Notes: generated by a model not told the origin, from the letters alone. Counted from the stretch's first letter, positions 32,659 through 40,777 are shown. The stretch is 43,983 bases of DNA from Candidatus Moranbacteria bacterium GW2011_GWE1_49_15 (GCA_001003855.1 LCPX01000011.1:3681-47663), one strand, 5' to 3'. Numbers and translations: made by a program.

Positions 32659-33219
32659 TTATTTATAAAGCTTTTCGAATTTTTTCTTAAACTTGGAAAG
32701 TTTCGGCGCCACGACCAGCTGGCAATACGCTTTATCAGGGTTTTTCTCGAAATATCTCTGATGATATTCCTCCGCCGGATAAAATTTATCCAAGGGGACG
32801 AGCTCCGTCACGATCGGGTTTTCATAAACCTTCTGGTCAGTGAATTCGTTCCTGACCAATTCCGCCGTGTTCCTTTGTTGCTCGTCCGCATAAAGTATTA
32901 TGGATCGATATTGCGTCCCCACGTCGCTTCCTTGGCGATTAAGCGTGGTCGGATCGTGGACGGAAAAGAAAACGTGCAGGATATCCTCATAGGAAATCTC
33001 CTGCGGATCGAATCCGATTTTGATGACTTCGGCGTGGCCGGTCTCCCCGGCGGAAACTTCTTCATAGGTCGGGTTTTCTCCGCCAGTCGGCGGATGCCCG
33101 CCGGCGTAACCCGAAACCACGGATTCCACCCCCCTGACATGCAAATACACCGCTTCCAAGCACCAGAAGCATCCTCCTCCGAGAACCGCGGTTTCCAATT
33201 TTTTATTTTCCTTTTTCAT
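32659..33219 (-). CDS. msrA: Peptide methionine sulfoxide reductase MsrA, with a palindrome-encoded insert
   Basis: 186 residues. Reduces Met-S-sulfoxide in proteins. The active site is GCFWC (16-20), and the rest is typical (YEEVSAGETGHAEVIKIGF, FFSVHDPTTLNRQGSDVGTQYRS, EYHQRYFEKNP). Between GYAGG and NPTYEEV most MsrA have three residues; here there are seven (HPPTGGE, 42-48), of which PPTGG is encoded by the palindrome TCCGCCAGTCGGCGGA (33079-33094). The start overlaps the end of msrB by 17 bases, so the two reductases are translationally coupled. Confidence 0.96.
   Translation of the reverse strand: MKKENKKLETAVLGGGCFWCLEAVYLHVRGVESVVSGYAGGHPPTGGENPTYEEVSAGETGHAEVIKIGFDPQEISYEDILHVFFSVHDPTTLNRQGSDVGTQYRSIILYADEQQRNTAELVRNEFTDQKVYENPIVTELVPLDKFYPAEEYHQRYFEKNPDKAYCQLVVAPKLSKFKKKFEKLYK
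33079..33094. repeat. 16-bp palindrome copy inside msrA
   Basis: TCCGCCAGTCGGCGGA, the same family as 5653-5668, 28249-28264, 39449-39464 and 42639-42654. It is the only copy located inside a coding sequence. Confidence 0.75.
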
Positions 33220-33607
33220 TTGGATTGAATTTTAAAGAGACTGAATTTATACAATACCTCTTGTTGGTAGGAGGAGGTCCGTCGTCGAAGACGTGTCCCA
33301 AATGCGATTCGCAACGCGCGCAGACGACTTCCGTGCGGAACACCCCGAAAGAATAATCCGGACGCTCTTCGACATGTTCGGGATCGATCGGGGCGAAATA
33401 ACTGGGCCAACCCGTGCCGGATTCGAATTTCTCCCCGCTTTCAAAAAGCGTCAAATCGCACGCCGCGCAACGGTAGACGCCTTCGCCATGACCCTTCCAA
33501 GCGCACGAATGCGCCGGCTCGGTACCTTTTTCCCTCATCACCTCATATTGTTCGGCAGTTAGAATCCTTTTCCATTCCTGTTCGCTTTTTTTTATTTTCT
33601 CAATCAT
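33203..33607 (-). CDS. msrB: Peptide methionine sulfoxide reductase MsrB
   Basis: 134 residues. Reduces Met-R-sulfoxide. A structural zinc site is formed by C47-x2-C50 (CAAC) and C96-x2-C99 (CARC). The catalytic Cys119 lies in RYCINSVSLKF. GTGWPSYF and GHVFDDGPPPTNKRYC are the family signature. First gene of the msrB-msrA-M23 operon. No SD is evident at the ATG (33607). Confidence 0.97.
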   Translation of the reverse strand: MIEKIKKSEQEWKRILTAEQYEVMREKGTEPAHSCAWKGHGEGVYRCAACDLTLFESGEKFESGTGWPSYFAPIDPEHVEERPDYSFGVFRTEVVCARCESHLGHVFDDGPPPTNKRYCINSVSLKFNPNEKGK

Positions 33608-33805
33608 AAATTTAAAATCGTTTAAAAATATAAGACCGTCTTCCTTCCTTTTTATAATACATGCCCTGCGGTCCGTTCTTACAAAAAACCTTGCAAATTC
33701 CGGGAAATATTAGAAAAAGACGGCTGTATTATTACATGTTAAGAAACTTTGCGGGCTGTCTGCGGAAAATAAAAAATCCGCAGGAAACCGGTTAACAACA
33801 AACAT

Positions 33806-34783
33806 ATGTATAAGATAATGATCATAGGGAGCGGATTCGTCGGGCAAGCCACGGGAAAATCATTCGCCAAACTAGGCCACGGAGTCACATTCTGCGACAC
33901 CGACTCCGAAAAACTGAACGATTTGAAAAAGGAAGGTTTTGAAATATCCTCCCCGGAAAACATCGGGCGCGCGCAAGCCGACATTTTTTTCCTGACCGTA
34001 TCGACACCCACGGTGAACAAAAAAATAAAAATGGATTTCATTTTGGCGGCCGTGAAAAACCTCGCCCAGAAGGCGCTCAGGGTCGCCAAGAACCGTCCTT
34101 TGGTGGTGGTGAAAAGTACGGTTCCCCCGGGAACCACTGAAAACGTCATAGCCCCCCTGCTGGAGAAATATTCAGGAAAAAAATCCGGCAAGGATTTCTT
34201 CGCGGCCATGAACCCCGAATATCTCCGCGAAAGGGTGGCCTTGGAAGATTTCGAAAATCCGAGACTGGTGCTCATAGGCGCCAACGAGGAACGAGCCAGG
34301 AAAATACTAAGCGACCTTTATGCCCCATACGAAGACAAATGCCCGATTGCATTTTTGTCCCCGACCGGAGCGGAAATGCAAAAATACACGCATAACCTCT
34401 GGAATGCGGCCAAAATATCCTATTTCAACGAGATGCGCGCGGTCGCCAAGAAAATGGAACTGGATGCCGACAAAATATTCGAACTGACCATGAAGAGTGC
34501 GGAGGCTTCCTGGAATTCTGCTTATGGAACCAAGGATTTCGGACCTTTCGGCGGCAGTTGCCTCCCCAAGGACACTTCGGCCTTCCTGAAATGGTCGAAA
34601 GAGCAGTTGGACATGGACTTGCCTCTTCTCAGATCGGTTATTTCGGTCAATGACGCGTTGGTTGAAAAGATAACTACGGAAAAGGAACGCGAGAAAATCG
34701 TCGAGATCAAAACACTTTCTCCCATATTCTACCTGGAACCAAAAAAGATCGGAGTGGAAAGGAATGGTTTCGAAAGGGAATGA
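33806..34783 (+). CDS. Nucleotide-sugar 6-dehydrogenase (AlgD/UGD family), short form
   Basis: 325 residues, whereas the family is usually 420-450. The NAD motif is GSGFVG (8-13), followed by STPTV, STVPPGT, NPEYLRE, the Lys in AEMQKYTHN (193) and the catalytic Cys252 in FGGSCLPKDT. GGSCLPKD is closer to GDP-mannose dehydrogenase (AlgD) than to GGSCFPKD of most UDP-glucose dehydrogenases, but the substrate is not fixed by this. The C-terminal nucleotide-sugar-binding domain is missing: after about residue 290 the sequence is an unrelated charged tail, and no continuation is seen in other frames. It should oxidise an NDP-hexose to the uronic acid. It is followed directly by the GT2-epimerase gene. 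Confidence 0.88.
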   Translation: MYKIMIIGSGFVGQATGKSFAKLGHGVTFCDTDSEKLNDLKKEGFEISSPENIGRAQADIFFLTVSTPTVNKKIKMDFILAAVKNLAQKALRVAKNRPLVVVKSTVPPGTTENVIAPLLEKYSGKKSGKDFFAAMNPEYLRERVALEDFENPRLVLIGANEERARKILSDLYAPYEDKCPIAFLSPTGAEMQKYTHNLWNAAKISYFNEMRAVAKKMELDADKIFELTMKSAEASWNSAYGTKDFGPFGGSCLPKDTSAFLKWSKEQLDMDLPLLRSVISVNDALVEKITTEKEREKIVEIKTLSPIFYLEPKKIGVERNGFERE

Positions 34784-34856
34784 CGGACGGAGCGATACGT
34801 CCCGCATATCCTGCAAGCAGGGATGGGAATTTTTCCTAAATTAAAAAACAAAAAAT

Positions 34857-35006
34857 ATGCTACTCGACATATTCGACCAAATACGTGAATACGCTTTCCT
34901 CTATGCCCCTCTGGGAATCATAGGCGTTTGGCGTTGGAGCGTCTGGCTCATTCACTTCCGACGAAGGAAGCGCTTACACGTATTCCGTGATAACCCCGGT
35001 GTATAA
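34857..35006 (+). pseudogene. N-terminal piece of the GT2-epimerase, out of frame
   Basis: ATG 34857 opens a 49-codon frame (MLLDIFDQIREYAFLYAP, then LGIIGVWRWSVWLIHF) ending in TAA at 35004-35006. The WRWS-x-WL membrane segment just before the catalytic domain is typical of these synthases. The main frame begins only about 34924, so a frame change of +1 lies between about 34950 and 34985. Confidence 0.7.
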
Positions 35007-37629
35007 TGAAAACCCGGAAGTGTTCAGGGTGGCCCTGGATTCCTGGAAAAGCAATGGGCCTGACGAAATTATCGCCGTGATGGACGCGAGCGACAAGGCA
35101 TGTATAGAAGTTTTCCAGGAATTCTCGAGAGGTTTTTCCGGAGCGCGTCTCATAGTTACGGACATACCCGGCAAAAGACCCGCGCTCGTCCAAGGCATAA
35201 TGGAGGCTACCAGCGATGTGGTGGCGCTGGTCGACAGCGATACCGTTTGGGACAAAGATGTTTCCAAAAACGCGCTCGCTCCTTTCGCTAACGGAAGGAT
35301 AGGCGGAGTAGGAACCAGGCAGGCCGTCCTTGAACCCAAAACGTTGGCCGAACGCCTTTTCGCTATCAGGCTGAATCTGCGTTATCTGCATGAATTCCCC
35401 TTTCTGATGACGACCGGAAACGTCACCACTTGCCTTTCCGGAAGGACCGCGTTTTACAGAAGAAGGGCTGTCCTTCCCCTGCTTGAAGACCTGCTCACCG
35501 AGAAATTCTGGGGCAAGCCCTGCATCAGCGGAGACGACAAGCGCCTCACTTCCCTACTCCAGGCGGCCGGCTGGCATACGCAGTTCCAACAAAGCGCCGT
35601 CGTCTGGACTCCGGGAATGCCCAAGCTTGGAAAATTCTTCCTACAGAACCTGCGTTGGGCCAGGAACAGTTGGCGGACTGACCTGCGGGTAATTTTCAGT
35701 TTTTGGCCATGGAGAAGGGAGCCCGTTTTCGCCTATCATCTTATTGACCGGACAGTGCAACCTTTCACCTTGCTGCTCGGTCCTATCTTCTTGGTGATCT
35801 CGCTCACTCTCGGCCATTGGGGAGTCGCGGCGGTCATCTTCGCCTGGTGGATGATAAGCAGAACCATCAAACTGTACCCGCACCTCAAATCCAATCCTCG
35901 TGATCTCACGATAGTGCCTTTTTTCACCTTCGCGCAATACTACCTGGCCATTTTGAAAATATACGCGCTTTTCACGATGAATTTCCAAGGCTGGATAACC
36001 CGCTGGGATTCGGACCGCCTCAAAAAATGGACCTACTTGCAGCTTCTGCCTTCGCGCCTGGCGACCTTTTCGCTCATAGGGTTCATGGCCTTCACCGTGG
36101 CCCAGCGCCAATATACCGTCGCCGACGAGCAGGCCATCCGGATCGAGGCGAACACCCCGGCCTATACGGAAGATTTTTCCGATTTCAATTTGGCCGAGCA
36201 AAGCGATGATTTTTGGGTAAAAAGGGAGGCGGCCACGACAGCCGCCTACATAACAAGAACTACCGACACGCCGTTTCTGGTCCAAAAGAGATTCAACCTC
36301 TCGACCCAGGCTGCCGCCCGGTCAATTCCGCAATATCCGTCCAACCTGCTCCTGGGAGCCGGAAGGAAGATATCCATTCCGGTGGAAGAATTGAAAAACG
36401 CCCTTTCCGTCGCACCGGTCCAACTGGTCGGTAAGCCCTTCGTCTCATATAATTCCGCCACCAATACGATCACGCTCAAAGGAAGGGGCTCCGTCATGAC
36501 GATCCCATTCATCCATAGGATCCTCAGCGGGGCCGGCTTCACCAATCCCCTGCAAGAAACTTCCCCAGGAGAATGGATGCTGCGCAGCAACCTCTACGCG
36601 GGCGACGGCGTCACTCTCATCATCGACGGACAAGAAGTCCGCTCCCTCAGGATGAAAAGCGACGAAGACGGCTTCGTTTTCCTGCAGACCTACAATGCCA
36701 GTCTGCTGATCAAAAACACCAAGATAACCTCCTGGAACGAGAAGCTCGGCGCTCCTGACCTGGATTATAAAGACGGGCGGGCATATGTGTTGGCGAAAAG
36801 GAGCGGACGCATGGACGTCCTAAACTCTGACATAGGATATCTGGGCTACGCGCGCTTCACCAAGATCAACGAACGCGTCGTCAACGGCGGAGGAATATAC
36901 GGCCTTTCCTGGAAGATAAACAACAACACTTTCGAAAGCGACCTACTCACCGGCTCGGCCATCGGCAACAAAATCCATGACAACTATTTCGGAATGTATA
37001 CCTACGGCGCCACGGGCATGGAAATCCGCAACAACGAGGTCTTCGACAACGTCCAGTACGGCATCGACCCGCACGACGATTCTAACAACCTGCTCATCGA
37101 GAACAATTTCGTGCATGACAACGGCAACCACGGTATCATCGTTTCCAAAAGGGTCGTCTACAGCACAATCCGCAACAACGTCTCCACCAACAACGCCCTG
37201 CACGGCCTGATGCTCGACCGCCAATCCAACTACAACCTCGTCGAAAACAACGTGGTCTCAGGCAACAACAACGGCATTGCCATTTATGATTCTCACTCCA
37301 ACCTCATCAGGGGTAACGATTTCATCCAGAACCGCTTCGGCATAAGGGCCAACATGAATTCCTCCAAAAACATGTTGCAGAACAATTCCATCCGCAACAA
37401 TGAGAGGGGCGTCTTCATCTATGGAGGAGCCGAGGGTAATATCCTGGCCAGCAACGTCATAAAGGAAAACAGCCAGGGCATATATTTCAAGCAGGCTGCC
37501 GGAAACGTGGTCCTGGACACCTTGAGCTGGAGGGATAACGGAAAAAATATCGATTTCGACGACTCTTCCACCAAGGCCAACTTCGTTAGACAACCGGAAA
37601 ACCCTTGGTGGGTCATCGAACGGAAATAA
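34987..37629 (+). CDS. Processive GT2 synthase fused to AlgG-like C5-epimerase beta-helix
   Basis: 880 residues from the GTG at 34987; the true gene probably starts at ATG 34857 in a shifted frame. GT2 domain (about 1-235): VITPVYNENPE, DSD (83-85), GDD (182-184) and QNLRW (220-224) are the marks of hyaluronan/cellulose/mannuronan-type processive synthases. Membrane helices follow (about 245-360). The C-terminal part (about 570-870) is a right-handed beta-helix with the mannuronan C5-epimerase pattern: YGIDPHDDSNNLLIENN with the DPHD catalytic motif at 694-697, HDNGNHGIIVSKRV, LHGLMLDRQSNYNLVENN and NGIAIYDSHSNLIRGN. It should polymerise a uronan (or similar) and convert C5 stereochemistry of the chain after export. 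Confidence 0.9.
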   Translation: MITPVYNENPEVFRVALDSWKSNGPDEIIAVMDASDKACIEVFQEFSRGFSGARLIVTDIPGKRPALVQGIMEATSDVVALVDSDTVWDKDVSKNALAPFANGRIGGVGTRQAVLEPKTLAERLFAIRLNLRYLHEFPFLMTTGNVTTCLSGRTAFYRRRAVLPLLEDLLTEKFWGKPCISGDDKRLTSLLQAAGWHTQFQQSAVVWTPGMPKLGKFFLQNLRWARNSWRTDLRVIFSFWPWRREPVFAYHLIDRTVQPFTLLLGPIFLVISLTLGHWGVAAVIFAWWMISRTIKLYPHLKSNPRDLTIVPFFTFAQYYLAILKIYALFTMNFQGWITRWDSDRLKKWTYLQLLPSRLATFSLIGFMAFTVAQRQYTVADEQAIRIEANTPAYTEDFSDFNLAEQSDDFWVKREAATTAAYITRTTDTPFLVQKRFNLSTQAAARSIPQYPSNLLLGAGRKISIPVEELKNALSVAPVQLVGKPFVSYNSATNTITLKGRGSVMTIPFIHRILSGAGFTNPLQETSPGEWMLRSNLYAGDGVTLIIDGQEVRSLRMKSDEDGFVFLQTYNASLLIKNTKITSWNEKLGAPDLDYKDGRAYVLAKRSGRMDVLNSDIGYLGYARFTKINERVVNGGGIYGLSWKINNNTFESDLLTGSAIGNKIHDNYFGMYTYGATGMEIRNNEVFDNVQYGIDPHDDSNNLLIENNFVHDNGNHGIIVSKRVVYSTIRNNVSTNNALHGLMLDRQSNYNLVENNVVSGNNNGIAIYDSHSNLIRGNDFIQNRFGIRANMNSSKNMLQNNSIRNNERGVFIYGGAEGNILASNVIKENSQGIYFKQAAGNVVLDTLSWRDNGKNIDFDDSSTKANFVRQPENPWWVIERK

Positions 37630-37712
37630 AAACGAATCTCATCTCTCCCTTTTCGCTTACGATATTCCCGCCGTTCGCGACTAAGACAAGTTGATCCGCG
37701 AAAACAAACAAA

Positions 37713-38873
37713 ATGAAAAACAAGACCATGATCATCGTTTCAGCGTTGTTCCTTTCCCTGTCCGGGCTTCTTTTGTATGGCTATCTTTCGGACGGAGCGC
37801 CCTTCCCCATCACGGACGACCGGCAAAGCACGTATGAGGGATCTCCGGAAAAAGAAGACGTCGGACCGGGAATAAGGGACGAGTTTTACATAAGTCCCTT
37901 GGGAAGCGATGAAAACGACGGGTTATCCTGGAAAAGTCCCTTTCTGAGTATCCAGAAGGCCATCTATCTGGCCGGCCCGGGCAGCGCGATCCATCTTGCG
38001 GACGGAACCTACATGCAAAATATCGTTTCCAAAAGGGATGGCACGGCGAAAAATCCCATACGGATCACCGGCTCCCCCTCCTCGATTGTGCAAGGCGGGA
38101 AAATTTCCCGCGTCATCGAAATAAACCACAGTTTCATCACATTGGAAAATTTCACCGTGGACGGTCTCGTTGGGAGCCCTGATGAAAAATCCGGTTTCCG
38201 CGACAAATTGATTTACGTCCAAGGAAAAGGAGATGGGAAAGGGGTGACCGGGCTGAAGGTTTTGAAAATGAGCCTCAAAAACGCCGGGGGTGAATGCGTG
38301 CGTCTGAGGTATTTCGCCCAAAAAAACGAAATAGCGGACAACACCATAACAGGCTGCGGAGCCTATGACTTTCTTCTCGACGGTAAAGGCAAAAACGGCG
38401 AGGGCATATATATCGGAACCGCTCCGGAGCAGACCGACGACGGCAAGAATCCAACCGACGAACGCGACCACTCGAACGGCAATTGGGTGCATGGCAACAC
38501 CATCGACACGCAAGGAAACGAATGCGTGGACGTCAAAGAAGGTTCTTCGGGAAACCTGGTTGAAAATAACGTTTGCACCGGGCAAAAAGACAGCGAATCC
38601 GGAGGATTGGATTCGAGGGGTAACGGGAATATTTTCCGCAATAACCTAGTATATGGCAACGCCGGGGCCGGCATCAGGCTCGGCGGAGACGAAGATGACG
38701 ACGGGAAGAACAACGACGTCTATCTCAACACGATCCGCGATAACGAGGGGGTCGGCATAAAAGTCCAACGCTATCCCCAAGGAAAAATTTGCGGAAACGT
38801 TTTGAGCGGAAACGACGGAGGCGAAATCACCGAGGAATACGCGGAAGACATAGCCAATGAGGCATGTGATTGA
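37713..38873 (+). CDS. Exported right-handed beta-helix protein (polysaccharide-active, putative)
   Basis: 386 residues. Signal anchor at about 5-24. Residues about 58-100 (FYISPLGSDENDGLSWKSP, FLSIQKAIYLAGPGSAI) match the start of DUF1565/pectate-lyase-like helices. The rest has parallel beta-helix repeats (LENFTVDG, NEIADNTITGCG, GNWVHGNTIDTQGNE, GNLVENNVCTGQ, GNIFRNNLVYGNAG). Lyases, epimerases and some hydrolases share this fold; no decisive catalytic motif is visible. It follows the GT2-epimerase by 83 bases on the same strand, so it is probably the lyase or second modifying enzyme for that polymer. Confidence 0.82.
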   Translation: MKNKTMIIVSALFLSLSGLLLYGYLSDGAPFPITDDRQSTYEGSPEKEDVGPGIRDEFYISPLGSDENDGLSWKSPFLSIQKAIYLAGPGSAIHLADGTYMQNIVSKRDGTAKNPIRITGSPSSIVQGGKISRVIEINHSFITLENFTVDGLVGSPDEKSGFRDKLIYVQGKGDGKGVTGLKVLKMSLKNAGGECVRLRYFAQKNEIADNTITGCGAYDFLLDGKGKNGEGIYIGTAPEQTDDGKNPTDERDHSNGNWVHGNTIDTQGNECVDVKEGSSGNLVENNVCTGQKDSESGGLDSRGNGNIFRNNLVYGNAGAGIRLGGDEDDDGKNNDVYLNTIRDNEGVGIKVQRYPQGKICGNVLSGNDGGEITEEYAEDIANEACD

Positions 38874-38888
38874 TTTTCGAATAAAAAA

Positions 38889-38916
38889 CAAACCCCGTCC
38901 TTTCGGGGTTTTTTTG
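38889..38916. terminator. Terminator between convergent genes
   Basis: AACCCCG (38891-38897) pairs with CGGGGTT (38904-38910), loop TCCTTT, followed by a T-run on the plus strand and TTTGTTTTTT on the minus strand. It closes the polyuronate locus. Confidence 0.88.
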
Positions 38917-38937
38917 GTTTTTAGAATTTATCGAACC

Positions 38938-39381
38938 TTATACTATTTTTTCTTCTATTCCAGAAAGTTTCTCTATGACCGTTTTCATTTCCTTTTCCAC
39001 GCTTTTTATCTTCTCGAGTTCCGTCTCGACTTCCTCTTCCGTCTTTTCCGCTATCTTCTTTTCCTTGCGGATGCCGGAAATGATGACTTCGTTCCCGATG
39101 AAACTGGGAACCAATATTCCCGTGATGAGGAGCATCGCTCCCCCGGCGATGACGGAAGAAGCCCCGTCCCACCAAGGAAGACTGTCGACGCCGATCGCGG
39201 AAACATTAGAAGATTTTTTCAATATTTCCGCCACGACGAAATCGTTGAGATGCCAAACCCCCCTCCAAAAAATTATCACCCCGGTCCCGCCGATGAAAGC
39301 GTAGAGGATCGGCTGTCGGCTGAGACGGTGCCTCACTTTATCCTCAAGTTTATCGAAATAATTCACTATCCTTTTAAGCAT
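38938..39381 (-). CDS. Two-helix membrane protein with C-terminal coiled coil, unknown
   Basis: 147 residues from ATG 39381. The frame extends to 39468, but those codons run through the terminator and the palindrome at 39449-39464, so the inner start is preferred. The N-terminal helix is basic; membrane segments lie at about 27-42 (YAFIGGTGVIIFWRGVWHL) and about 80-100 (SSVIAGGAMLLITGILVPSF); a long Lys/Glu coiled coil fills about 108-147. No named family is recognised. Confidence 0.7.
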   Translation of the reverse strand: MLKRIVNYFDKLEDKVRHRLSRQPILYAFIGGTGVIIFWRGVWHLNDFVVAEILKKSSNVSAIGVDSLPWWDGASSVIAGGAMLLITGILVPSFIGNEVIISGIRKEKKIAEKTEEEVETELEKIKSVEKEMKTVIEKLSGIEEKIV

Positions 39382-39416
39382 GTTTTTTGTACTTATTTTT
39401 AAAGCCTCTGAAAACG

Positions 39417-39436
39417 AAAAAACGGGTATCACCCGT
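39417..39436 (-). terminator. Terminator of the small cupin gene
   Basis: ACGGGT (39422-39427) pairs with ACCCGT (39431-39436), loop ATC; the minus strand then has TTTTTT. Confidence 0.72.
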
Positions 39437-39448
39437 CTTTTTGCGGCT

Positions 39449-39464
39449 TCCGCCAGCTGGCGGA
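39449..39464. repeat. Perfect 16-bp palindrome copy
   Basis: TCCGCCAGCTGGCGGA is its own reverse complement. It lies between the cupin gene and its terminator. Confidence 0.75.
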
Positions 39465-39531
39465 TCAAGCCCCATATATTCCATTATAGCATATTTTTAA
39501 TCTTTTGTCCACAAATCCCTCCTCTCGTCGG

Positions 39532-39837
39532 TTATTTTTTCAGCATCACCAAAAGCATCTTGAATCTGTTTTGTGCCATGAGCGAATGCGGCTCGTTGGC
39601 CGGCATGATTATCATCTCCCCCGCCTCCAAAACGTGCGTCTTTCCGGAGATGGTTATTTCGCCCTCCCCGTCCAAAACATTGACTAAGACGTCGAACGGA
39701 GCGGTGTGTTCGCTGAGCCCTTGCCCCTTATCGAAAGCGAACAGCGTGACGGAGCCAGCTTCGGTTTTCAAAACCTCTTTACTCACCACCGATCCGTCTT
39801 GGTATGAAATATCGTCCCTCAACATCGCTTTGTCCAT
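39532..39837 (-). CDS. Small cupin-domain protein
   Basis: 101 residues. A compact cupin barrel: motif 1 is GLSEHTAPFDVLVNVLDGEGEI, written here as GLSEHTAPFD and VLVNVLDGEG, and motif 2 is MIIMPANEPHSLMA. Metal ligands are probably the His of SEHTAPF and of EPHS. Single-domain cupins of this type often act as sensors or isomerases; the substrate is unknown. A terminator follows about 95 bases after the stop. Confidence 0.9.
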   Translation of the reverse strand: MDKAMLRDDISYQDGSVVSKEVLKTEAGSVTLFAFDKGQGLSEHTAPFDVLVNVLDGEGEITISGKTHVLEAGEMIIMPANEPHSLMAQNRFKMLLVMLKK

Positions 39838-39906
39838 AAAATTTTCCTATTTAAAAAATTAATCATGACCCATATCATTGTACTACAATCCTCCGTCGCT
39901 TTTAAA

Positions 39907-40671
39907 TTACCCTCTTGGACCGGTGATTATCTTCTTCCACGGTCCGTCCGGCACGTCTTTTTCTTCCACGAACTGCCAATCGACGATATCGACCCCTTCC
40001 AAGCCCAGATAATCCCTGACCGCCGGGGAAACATCCAGCCCGGCTTTTTTACCTTCGGTGTTTCTAGGGGATGCCGACCCGAAAACATACCCGGCATCGT
40101 CCTCCTCGAACGGACCGACGTCTTCCCATTGCGCGAAAGCGGTTTTTTCGTTTTTGACTATGCGTATCCAACGATTCTTAAGCACCGATTCGTTTTCCGG
40201 GACCCTCGCTCCCTCGGCCCATTCGGCGAGCTCAAATACTTCCACCTTCCGCCTCCCTTCGTCGTCAAAATCGTTATACGGCAGGGCGAAATAAAAAGAA
40301 TTCTCATCCGGAGTGAAAGCGTCCGGCAAAAGCCCCTCCCTATCCTCGGGATCGTCCGTTCCCCCGAAACTGCCGACCCAATCGCTATCCCAGGCACTGG
40401 CCGAATTATGTATGAAACCGTTATTCTCGTCAGCCTCTTCCCCGACCCAGAATACGGTGGCGGTTATTTTCGCATGTATGGGATATGCGTAGCTTTCCCA
40501 AAACCCGGACCCGGGAACCCTGACCGGGTTTTTTTCGGCATCATAAAAAAAGCCGTTGATCTCTTCCCTGAGAGCCAGGTCTGCCGCGTCCTCCTTCTTG
40601 CTTCGAAACGATAAGAAAGCGATCGCGGCGGCGGCCACAATAACGATGATGATTATCGTTGCTTTTTTCAT
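39907..40671 (-). CDS. Secreted double-psi beta-barrel-like protein, paralogue of 28293-29156
   Basis: 254 residues: membrane segment at about 4-20, short linker, then the same domain as the gene at 28293, with ITATVFWVGEEA, SAWDSDWVGSFGGTDDPEDR, FYFALPYNDFDDEGRR, QWEDVGPFEEDD, YVFGSASP, AGLDVSPAVRDYLGL and DGPWKKII. The N-terminal linker is different and shorter. The DVGPF...LDVSP segment again resembles the RlpA/expansin barrel. Two diverged copies in 12 kb point to a useful, duplicated envelope function, inferred to be on cell-wall or capsule glycan. Confidence 0.6.
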   Translation of the reverse strand: MKKATIIIIVIVAAAAIAFLSFRSKKEDAADLALREEINGFFYDAEKNPVRVPGSGFWESYAYPIHAKITATVFWVGEEADENNGFIHNSASAWDSDWVGSFGGTDDPEDREGLLPDAFTPDENSFYFALPYNDFDDEGRRKVEVFELAEWAEGARVPENESVLKNRWIRIVKNEKTAFAQWEDVGPFEEDDAGYVFGSASPRNTEGKKAGLDVSPAVRDYLGLEGVDIVDWQFVEEKDVPDGPWKKIITGPRG

Positions 40672-40736
40672 ACCGTATTTCCTTAATTCATAATCCGCCC
40701 TGTTAATACCTGTCAGAACAAGGATTTATCGCAAAC

Positions 40737-40758
40737 AAAAAAACCCTCCGAAGAGGGT
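40737..40758 (-). terminator. Terminator of the cold-shock gene
   Basis: ACCCTC (40743-40748) pairs with GAGGGT (40753-40758), tetraloop CGAA; the minus strand continues TTTTTTTGTTTG. Confidence 0.9.
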
Positions 40759-40777
40759 CTTTTGTAACTCCCAAAAA

